Below are positions 1 to 5,979 of a stretch of 20,893 bases of DNA, in pieces. The first letter of the stretch is position 1, and the number at the start of each line of letters is the position of its first letter. The DNA is from Planctomycetota bacterium (lineage in GTDB: Bacteria; Planctomycetota; PUPC01; DSUN01), in contig VGYW01000106.1 of NCBI GenBank assembly GCA_016872875.1, positions 1-20,893 of the forward strand, given 5' to 3'. Below the pieces are notes generated by a model that was not told the DNA's origin, searched no databases, and saw nothing but the letters and a program-made list of their open reading frames with translations. The position numbers and the translations under genes were made by a program.

Positions 1-67
1 CCGTGGCCCACAGCAGAGCTCGGGCCTCCTTTTCCTTGGACCTGCGGCGTCTGCCTTTCTTCGTCAC
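1..67 (-). CDS. possible N-terminus of a basic protein running off the left edge
   Basis: From a GTG at 67-65 a minus-strand frame stays open for 22 codons to the window edge and reads VTKKGRRRRSKEKEARALLW, a lysine/arginine-rich start. A stop codon lies in frame two codons upstream of the GTG, so it cannot start earlier. No Shine-Dalgarno is visible, but a promoter-like signal lies immediately upstream (75-103), which would make the message almost leaderless. A second frame beginning at the ATGs at 74 or 71 is also open (MMRDEERQ...). The family is not recognisable from so few residues, and the frame may be chance. Confidence 0.2.
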   Translation of the reverse strand, partial: MTKKGRRRRSKEKEARALLWAT

Positions 68-74
68 GCATCAT

Positions 75-103
75 TGTATACCATAAGAAAATCCAAGGTC
101 CAA
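75..103 (-). promoter_or_regulatory. candidate sigma70 promoter reading off the left edge
   Basis: On the minus strand TTGGAC (103-98) is followed after 17 bases by TATACA (80-75). Upstream on the same strand are three A-tracts (144-138, 134-129, 123-118) spaced about one helical turn apart, which could act as a curved or UP-like element. The -35 is weak. The direction agrees with the possible edge gene. Confidence 0.35.
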
Positions 104-117
104 GCCCCCATGGCGCG

Positions 118-144
118 TTTTTTGCTACTTTTTTCACTTTTTTT
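118..144. other. three helically phased A/T tracts (predicted curved DNA)
   Basis: T-runs of 6, 6 and 7 lie at 118-123, 129-134 and 138-144, with centres about 10-11 bases apart. A-tracts repeated at the helical period are a known cause of intrinsic curvature. They stand out in otherwise GC-rich DNA and lie just upstream of the minus-strand promoter candidate. Confidence 0.5.
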
Positions 145-170
145 CTCGAAATCCTATCTCGGACCCACGC

Positions 171-347
171 AGCAGCCCGACCTGTGGGCAAAGATCAGGG
201 CGAAGCCCTGGGAAGGGAGCGATGGGTAGTTCAGCCCTGAAGGGGCGTACTATGTGGTCCGGGCGCCACATCCTCCCTGGGGGTAGTACGCCCCTACAGG
301 GCTGAATGCGGGCGACCGCCTCTCCCAGGGCTTCGCCCTGGGCTGCT
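171..347. repeat. nested inverted-repeat element (REP/BIME-like)
   Basis: Three nested pairs of complementary arms are present. The outer pair is AGCAGCCC (171-178) with GGGCTGCT (340-347). The middle pair is a perfect 18-bp match, 196-213 with 323-340, whose own core CAGGGC-GAA-GCCCTG is also a hairpin. The inner pair is a 23-bp arm, 230-252 with 284-306, with one mismatch, followed by TGTGG/CCACA (253-257 with 266-270) around an 8-nt loop. No transposase is encoded inside. It looks like a dispersed palindromic intergenic element, and more small hairpins follow at about 354-388. Confidence 0.75.
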
Positions 348-937
348 ATGGTACGCTCCGTTCGGAGCTTCGGAGCCGAAGAACGTTACCAGAACTGGGG
401 GCCATACTCCAAGACCTCCGAGCTACGAGGCGGCCGGATCAGTGCCGTGACCGGCCAGAGCGTCAACAAAGCGTCAACAGAGCGATTTGTGAAAAAGGCT
501 TCTCTGTCCATAACCACTTGCCGTCCAAGCGCTTAGAAGCGGCCAGGGGCTTCCCGGGCTGCCGAGTCAGAGCGACAACTGGGTCGTTCCCCCCATAGGG
601 TGGAGGGTAGGAATCGAGGAACAAGGAATCGGCAGGCGGGCGCGAGGCACCGGGGGGGAGGGGTGTGGCCGCATGTTGCGCAATGGTGCGCCACATTGCG
701 CCACATTGGCGGGGTAGCGGCAAGCGCCCGCAACCGGGACGGCGACGGTTGCGGCGCGGGGCGCCACGCGGGAGTCCGCCATTGCACCCATATCGCGTTC
801 CCGCGTTGACATTGCATCCGCGATCGTGCATTCTGGTGGGCAGGCCGCGAGCGCTAATGCCTCAGTTCATCCTCCCGAACGTATTGGAACGTTCGGGGGG
901 GCGCGGCGCTGCAACGGTGCGCTTGTAGGAGCAAGTC
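348..937. other. long region without a convincing gene
   Basis: Short open frames here lack ribosome-binding sites and overlap in all frames, as expected of GC-rich non-coding DNA. Visible structure: a direct repeat AGCGTCAACA at 459-468 and 470-479; a perfect tandem TGCGCCACAT at 687-696 and 697-706; a TTGACA at 806-811 followed 17 bases later by a poor -10 (CATTCT, 829-834); and a hairpin at 871-900 just before the next gene. The last 130 bases probably hold the promoter and leader of the propeller gene. Confidence 0.5.
871..900. promoter_or_regulatory. inverted repeat in the leader of the propeller gene
   Basis: CCCGAACGT (874-882) pairs perfectly with ACGTTCGGG (889-897) around a 6-nt loop. 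The stem can extend to 871-900 with one G-U pair. It ends 26 bases before the ribosome-binding site. It could be an operator for a dimeric regulator or an RNA hairpin in the 5' leader; the sequence does not decide between them. Confidence 0.4.
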
Positions 938-3900
938 ATGTTCGCAGGACTCTGCCGCCAGATGGCTGTCATCCTGATCGGGTCATCTGCGATCGCCGCA
1001 GACGCCGATGAGAGGACGATTGCCCGGCAGGCGCTGGAGGCCAGCGGGGTCAGGGGCGGCCTCGTGGTGCACCTCGGCTGCGGCGACGGCAGGCTCACCG
1101 CCGCTCTCGCGGGGCAGGGACGCCCCGCCCACAACTGCCTCGTCCAGGGGCTCGACACGGACGCGGCGAGCGTGGAGAAGGCCCGCGAGCACATCCGCTC
1201 GCTCGGACTTTACGGCGCGGTGACGGCGGACCGCTGGGATGGCAAGGAGCTGCCCTTCGCGGACAACCTGGTGAACCTCGTAGTGGCGGAGGACGAGGGG
1301 CGAGGGGCGAGTGAGGAGATCATGCGGGTGCTGGCACCCCAGGGCGTCGCGCTTCTGCGGCAGGGCGACAAGTGGACGAAGGCCGTGAAGCCGCGGCCCA
1401 AAGAGGTTGACGAGTGGACCCACTATCTGTACGACGCGAGCGGGAACGCAGTGTCGCACGACACGGCGGTGGGACCGCCGCGCAGGCTCCAGTGGGCGGG
1501 CAGCCCACGCTGGGCGCGACACCACGACCACATGGCCAGCCTGAGCTGCATGGTCTCCGCCAACGGCCGCCTGATATACATCATGGACCACGGCCCGACC
1601 GCCTCGGTGCACCTGGCGCCGAAGTGGGAGCTCGTGGCCCGCGACGCCTTCAACGGCACGGTGCTCTGGCGGCGGCCGATTGCGGCCTGGAACACCCACC
1701 TGTGGCCCCTCAAGAGCGGGCCGGGGCAGATACCGAGGCGGCTCGTCGCTGTCGGCGACCGCGTGTTCGTCACCCTGGGCCTCGACGCCCCCTGCTCCGC
1801 CCTCGATGCCGCCACGGGCGAAACGGTCCGCGACTACGACGGCACGAAGCACTGCGAGGAGATCATCGCCTCCGAAGGCGTGCTCTTCCTCCTCGTGAGC
1901 GACAAGCCGTCGCGCTGGAGCGACTTCCGCCCCAAGGCCACCTACGTGTGGGACAACACTAGCCGCGCGAACCGCGACTGGGCGTGGGATGAGGCGCCCC
2001 GCCGCATCGTCGCGGTCGAGGCCGAGAGCGGCAAGCTCCTCTGGAGGAAGGACACGCCCGTCGCCCCCCTCACGCTCGCCGCCGACAAGGAGCGCGTGGC
2101 CTACCACGACGGCGAGAAGGTCGTCGCCCTCAACCGCGCCACGGGCGCCGAGCTCTGGGCCTCCGCCCCGGTCGGGCGGCGCAAGCCCATGCCGGTCAGC
2201 TTCGGCCCCACGCTGGTCCTCACGCGCGACGTGGTGCTCTTCTCGGGCGGCGACCGCGCGATGGCCGGGCTCTCCGCGAAGGACGGCAAGACCCTCTGGA
2301 CCGCCAAGCACCCGGCGAGCGGGCACGCCTCGCCCGAGGACCTGTTGGTCGTCGGCGGGCTGGCCTGGGCGGGACAGATCGCCGGCGGCGGCGACAGCGG
2401 CATCTTCACGGGCCGCGACCTCCTCACGGGCGAGGTCAAGAGCGAGTTCCCGCCCGACGTCAAGGCCTACTGGTTCCACCAGCGCTGCTACCGCAGCAAG
2501 GCCACCGACAACTACCTGCTCCCGTCGCGGACGGGCATCGAGTTTGTGGACTTCCGCGCGAAGCGCTGGGACATCAACCACTGGGTCCGCAGCGGCTGCA
2601 TCTACGGGGCGATGCCGGCGAATGGGCTCCTCTACGTCACGCCCCAGTCGTGCGGCTGCTACCTCGAGAGCAAGCTCTACGGCTTCAACGCCCTCGCGCC
2701 GGGGGGCAAGCCCGGCGCCAGAGAGGAAGGGCGGCTTGAGCGTGGCCCCGCCTTTGGAGGAGACGACAGACGACAGAGGACAGACGACAGCGGAAGAGAC
2801 TGGCCGACGTACAGACACGACGCGGCGCGCAGCGGCTTCACAAAGGCCGCGGTGCCGTCGGAACTGAAGCAGGCCTGGGCGGCGGAGATTGGTGGCAAGC
2901 TCTCGGCGGTTGTGGTGGCGGAGGGGAAGCTCTTCGTGGCGTCAGTTGATGTCCACACGGTCCACGCCCTCGACGCGGCGACGGGCAAGAAGCTCTGGAG
3001 CTTCACGGCGGGCGGGCGGGTGGATTCGCCGCCGACCGTGTGGCAGGGCCGCGTGCTGTTCGGCTGTGCGGACGGGTGGGTCTACTGCCTGCGGGCGAGC
3101 GACGGGGCGCTGGCCTGGCGCTTCCGCGCCGCCCCGCTCGACCGCCGCATCGCGGCCTTCGAGCAGCTCGAATCCCCCTGGCCCGTCAGCGGAAGCGTGC
3201 TGGTCCTCGACAATGTGGGCGGGACGTCCCCGTCCCGCGACCCGCGGCGTGGGGACACGCCGCCCACAGTAGTGAGCTTTGTGGCGGGGCGCTCGATGTT
3301 CCTCGATGGCGGCCTCCGCCTCATCCGCCTCGACGCCGCCACGGGCAAGAAGCTCTCCGAAGCCACACTCGATGAGCGCGACCCCGAGTCGGGCGGGAAC
3401 CTCCAGGTACACGTCAAGGGCCTCGACATGCCCGTGGCCCTGCCCGACGTGCTCTCGAGCGACGGGAAGCACCTCTACATGCGCTCGCAGCGCTTCGACC
3501 TGGAGGGCAAGCGGCTCGAGATCCCGCCGCGTCCGGCCACCGACCAGACGGGGGAGGGAGCGCACCTCTTCTCCTGCATCGGCTTCCTCGACGACACCTG
3601 GTTCCACCGCGGCTACTGGCTCTACGGCCGCAGCTTCACATCCGGTTGGGGCGGCTGGTTCCGCGCCGCTCGCTACGCCCCCTACGGCCGCCTGCTCGTC
3701 TTCGACGACGCAACGGTCTACGGCTACGGCCGCAAGCCCGAATATCTGTGCAACGCCGACGTGCTCGAGTATCGCATCTTCGCCGCGAGCAAGGCCGCGG
3801 ATGATGCGGCAACAAAGCGCGTCAACGCCGCCGTCCGACGCATTGACGACTCGACTCCGCGCAAGAACGCGAGCGCGGCCGACTGGAAGGCGCGGACCCG

Positions 3901-4864
3901 CTTCCCCGAGGCTGACCTCGCGACGGCCAGCGCCAAGTGGGCGCACGACCAGCCCTCCGTGATGGCCAGGGCGATGCTGCTGGCGGACAGGACGCTCTTC
4001 GTGGCCGGCCCGCCCGACGTTGTTGACGAGCGGCGGGCGATTCGCCTGCCCGACGAGAAGGACGTCCAGGCCGCCCTCGCCCAGCAGGCCGCGGCGCTGG
4101 AGGGCAAGCTCGGCGGACGCCTCTGGGCCGTCTCCGCCGCCGACGGCAAGCCCCTCGCTCGCTACAAGCTCGACTCCGTGCCCGTCCACGATGGAATGGC
4201 CGCGGCGGGCGGACGGCTCTTCCTGGCCACGCTCGACGGCAAGGTGCTCTGCCTGAGTGCGGAGGGCGAGGGGCCACTGCCCCGTGCCGACGCCGAGCCC
4301 CTCATCAGCGCCGCCGCCGAGCCGGCCGAGCCGCAGTACAAGGTGGTCCGAAAGGAGAAGGACTTCGACCACGTGGCCGGCTGCGCAGTCCTCGAATCCC
4401 CACTCGGCTACCGGCTCCAGGGGCAGGAGAAGGACGTTGCCGGCCTGGCCCTCAAGCAGCTCAAGACCCCACTGAAGAAGAAAGCCGCGTTCAAGGCGAA
4501 GCTGAAGGCCGTGCCCGACGCTGATGGCGGCTACCTACGCAACGGCTTCATCGCCTTCGGCGACGGCGCGGACGACGCGAAGCTCATCAAGTGCGGCGTC
4601 CGCATCATCGCCAAGAGCGCCCACATCATCCAGGGGCCGCTCAAGGGCTTCAAGGGCGCCACCGAGAAGCTCGACCTCAAGGGCGACGAGACCTTCGACC
4701 TCGCCGTGACCGTTGACCTCGAGGCGCAAAAGGTCACGCTCACCGTGCTCGGCAAGACCCTCGAGGCCCAGGTCGCCGCGCCCCTGAAGGCCATCACCCA
4801 CGCCGGCTACTGCATTGACAACGCCCTCGTGGACTTCAGCCCGGTCGAGACCTCCGGCGAGTGA
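938..4864 (+). CDS. exported protein: methyltransferase-like domain fused to PQQ-type beta-propeller repeats
   Basis: The protein has 1308 aa. The start is supported by AGGAG at 927-931, six bases upstream. Residues 1-20 look like a short signal peptide (ending SAIA-AD). Residues about 41-145 form a Rossmann methyltransferase-like segment: VVHLGCGDGR (43-52) is motif I, D73 fits the acidic residue after strand 2, and RVLAPQG (130-136) fits the later strand. From about 225 onward there are many BamB/PQQ-like blade signatures of the form LDAATGKKLW, RASDGALAWR and VSAADGKPL, so this is a propeller, probably two. The last ~120 residues read as a separate beta-rich domain I cannot name. Related large quinoprotein-like proteins are typical of planctomycetes; the substrate is unknown. 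Three repeat-like insertions lie in frame (about 1295-1311, 2762-2789 and 3215-3267). The methyltransferase-like part may be non-catalytic. Confidence 0.8.
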   Translation: MFAGLCRQMAVILIGSSAIAADADERTIARQALEASGVRGGLVVHLGCGDGRLTAALAGQGRPAHNCLVQGLDTDAASVEKAREHIRSLGLYGAVTADRWDGKELPFADNLVNLVVAEDEGRGASEEIMRVLAPQGVALLRQGDKWTKAVKPRPKEVDEWTHYLYDASGNAVSHDTAVGPPRRLQWAGSPRWARHHDHMASLSCMVSANGRLIYIMDHGPTASVHLAPKWELVARDAFNGTVLWRRPIAAWNTHLWPLKSGPGQIPRRLVAVGDRVFVTLGLDAPCSALDAATGETVRDYDGTKHCEEIIASEGVLFLLVSDKPSRWSDFRPKATYVWDNTSRANRDWAWDEAPRRIVAVEAESGKLLWRKDTPVAPLTLAADKERVAYHDGEKVVALNRATGAELWASAPVGRRKPMPVSFGPTLVLTRDVVLFSGGDRAMAGLSAKDGKTLWTAKHPASGHASPEDLLVVGGLAWAGQIAGGGDSGIFTGRDLLTGEVKSEFPPDVKAYWFHQRCYRSKATDNYLLPSRTGIEFVDFRAKRWDINHWVRSGCIYGAMPANGLLYVTPQSCGCYLESKLYGFNALAPGGKPGAREEGRLERGPAFGGDDRRQRTDDSGRDWPTYRHDAARSGFTKAAVPSELKQAWAAEIGGKLSAVVVAEGKLFVASVDVHTVHALDAATGKKLWSFTAGGRVDSPPTVWQGRVLFGCADGWVYCLRASDGALAWRFRAAPLDRRIAAFEQLESPWPVSGSVLVLDNVGGTSPSRDPRRGDTPPTVVSFVAGRSMFLDGGLRLIRLDAATGKKLSEATLDERDPESGGNLQVHVKGLDMPVALPDVLSSDGKHLYMRSQRFDLEGKRLEIPPRPATDQTGEGAHLFSCIGFLDDTWFHRGYWLYGRSFTSGWGGWFRAARYAPYGRLLVFDDATVYGYGRKPEYLCNADVLEYRIFAASKAADDAATKRVNAAVRRIDDSTPRKNASAADWKARTRFPEADLATASAKWAHDQPSVMARAMLLADRTLFVAGPPDVVDERRAIRLPDEKDVQAALAQQAAALEGKLGGRLWAVSAADGKPLARYKLDSVPVHDGMAAAGGRLFLATLDGKVLCLSAEGEGPLPRADAEPLISAAAEPAEPQYKVVRKEKDFDHVAGCAVLESPLGYRLQGQEKDVAGLALKQLKTPLKKKAAFKAKLKAVPDADGGYLRNGFIAFGDGADDAKLIKCGVRIIAKSAHIIQGPLKGFKGATEKLDLKGDETFDLAVTVDLEAQKVTLTVLGKTLEAQVAAPLKAITHAGYCIDNALVDFSPVETSGE
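2762..2789 (+). repeat. heptamer tandem repeat (GACGACA x4) inside the propeller gene
   Basis: Four consecutive 7-base units occur: GACGACA, GACGACA, GAGGACA, GACGACA. They encode the polar stretch DDRRQRTDDS in a linker between the two halves of the propeller. Seven bases is not a multiple of three, so adding or losing one unit would shift the frame; only the observed 28-bp state is known to be open. Confidence 0.8.
3215..3267. repeat. imperfect inverted repeat inside the propeller gene
   Basis: A 17-base arm at 3215-3231 matches the reverse complement of 3251-3267 at 14 of 17 positions, around a 19-base spacer. In frame it encodes a loop reading GGTSPSRDPRRGDTPPT between two ordinary blade segments. 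It resembles dispersed GC-rich hairpins placed in intergenic DNA and appears to be a tolerated in-frame insertion. Confidence 0.6.
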
Positions 4865-4908
4865 GGAAGGCTCCAGGAGCAGTGCCTATCGTCCTGCGGT
4901 CTGTTCGC

Positions 4909-4936
4909 TTGAAACCCCAGGCCGTTGTGATATACT
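4909..4936 (+). promoter_or_regulatory. sigma70 promoter with extended -10 for the Panacea operon
   Basis: TTGAAA (4909-4914, 5/6 to consensus) is followed after 16 bases by TATACT (4931-4936, 5/6), preceded by TG at 4928-4929 in the extended -10 position. It lies about 70 bases before the first gene, in the only intergenic space upstream. A 10-bp palindrome GCCCGCGGGC at 4948-4957, just past the expected transcription start, is placed where an autorepressing toxin-antitoxin complex could bind. Confidence 0.65.
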
Positions 4937-5008
4937 GCTAGTGGCAAGCCCGCGGGCCTCACCCGCCGGTATGGAGAAGCCACCCGGCCACGACGGAGGG
5001 CCAGGAAG

Positions 5009-5557
5009 ATGTTCAGGTTCAACTTCAGGAAGACGATCGAGGCGACGGGCGTCCTGCTGCGCGCTCGCCCGCCGCACATGATGGGACGTGTCCGCCTCCT
5101 CAAGCTCCTCTACCTGGCGGACCGAGAGAGCCTGAAGGAGACCGGGGCGCCCATCACGGGTGACCACGCCGTGGCCATGAAACACGGCCCCATCCTCAGC
5201 GAGACGTACGATCTGATCAAAGGCGAGCACGTCCGCGCGCCCGAATGGAGCCGGTGCTTCGAGAACGTTGACTACTATGTCCGCCTGGCCGATCAGCCGG
5301 GCACCGGCAGCTTGAGCCGCTACGAGATCGAGAAGCTCAACGAGATCGCCGAGCGGTTCGAGCACGACGACGAATGGGCCGTCGCCGAGAAGACCCACGA
5401 GCTCCCGGAATGGCGGAAGAACGCCCCGGGCGATTCGTCCCGGCCTATCCCCTTTGAGGACATCCTGGAGGCGGTCGGTCGTGGGGCAGACATCCCCGAG
5501 ATCCGCGCGGAGGCGGCGGCCGACGAACACTTCGCCCGCCTCTTCGGGGAGAGCTGA
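5009..5557 (+). CDS. Panacea/SocA-domain (DUF4065) protein, probable antitoxin
   Basis: The protein has 182 aa. The start follows GGAGG at 4995-4999 (9-base spacer). Residues about 28-75 carry the Panacea core: VRLLKLLYLADRESL, then GDHAVAMKHGPILSETYDLIKG. The later ELPEW (131-135) fits the conserved histidine/tryptophan region that closes the domain. Panacea proteins are known as versatile antitoxins that directly neutralise many unrelated toxins, usually from a two-gene operon. That matches here: a strong private promoter and a second small gene starting two bases after this stop codon. The toxin-binding specificity cannot be read from sequence. A role outside toxin-antitoxin biology (SocA in Caulobacter is a proteolytic adaptor-type antitoxin) is possible. 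The domain call is secure; the antitoxin role is inferred from context. Confidence 0.8.
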   Translation: MFRFNFRKTIEATGVLLRARPPHMMGRVRLLKLLYLADRESLKETGAPITGDHAVAMKHGPILSETYDLIKGEHVRAPEWSRCFENVDYYVRLADQPGTGSLSRYEIEKLNEIAERFEHDDEWAVAEKTHELPEWRKNAPGDSSRPIPFEDILEAVGRGADIPEIRAEAAADEHFARLFGES

Positions 5558-5559
5558 CC

Positions 5560-5943
5560 GTGTTCGAGGCAGGGGACACTCTTCGGTCCGCTGATCCCGC
5601 TTTCGAGAGTCACCTCTGGGTCATCATCTCCGACCCCGCCGCCCACCCGCACGACCCAGTCCTGCTCGTCAGCCTGACCACATGGCGACCGGACAAGGAC
5701 GACGCCTGCCTCATCGAGGCAGGCGAGCACCCTGCCGTTACGCGACGGACCTGCGTGAGCTATCGCCGATCGCGGCTCGTCGAGCGAGCCACGCTCGTAG
5801 CTGGCTTCCGGCTGGGACACCTCCGCCCCGACCAGCGCATGGCCGAGCCCCTCCTCGCCCGAATCCGCAAGGGGGCCACCCGAACCCAGTTCCTGCCACT
5901 CGAGCACCTCGAGCTCCTGAGAGCCCAGGGACTTGTGGAGTAG
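5560..5943 (+). CDS. small PemK/MazF-like barrel protein, probable toxin partner of the Panacea protein
   Basis: The protein has 127 aa and starts with GTG at 5560, two bases after the antitoxin stop; GGGGAG at 5546-5551 in the preceding gene serves as ribosome-binding site. The fold signature is suggestive rather than proven: an early GDTL turn (5-8), strand HLWVIISDP (18-26), strand VLLVSLTTW (34-42), then CLIEAGEHP and RTCVSYRRSRLV. These resemble the SH3-like barrel of PemK/MazF ribonucleases, in which a glycine-containing first turn and a later threonine or serine strand are typical. It has no signal peptide or membrane segment. Tight coupling to a Panacea gene is the best functional evidence. 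It could instead be a non-nuclease relative of that fold. No terminator is obvious in the 36 bases before the convergent gene. Confidence 0.6.
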   Translation: MFEAGDTLRSADPAFESHLWVIISDPAAHPHDPVLLVSLTTWRPDKDDACLIEAGEHPAVTRRTCVSYRRSRLVERATLVAGFRLGHLRPDQRMAEPLLARIRKGATRTQFLPLEHLELLRAQGLVE

Positions 5944-5979
5944 AGAAGTCGTTTGGACTGCTCGGCGCCTCGAAGGGCC

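Noticed and set aside
171..347. Insertion sequence or MITE with target duplication
   Set aside because: There is no transposase and I could not find a convincing flanking direct repeat.
983..2818. 611-aa minus-strand open frame opposite the propeller gene
   Set aside because: It is antisense to a gene with clear motifs and shows the low-complexity Arg/Ala/Val/Gly composition of a GC-rich shadow frame.
2942..4372. 476-aa minus-strand open frame
   Set aside because: Antisense to the propeller gene, no ribosome-binding site, shadow composition.
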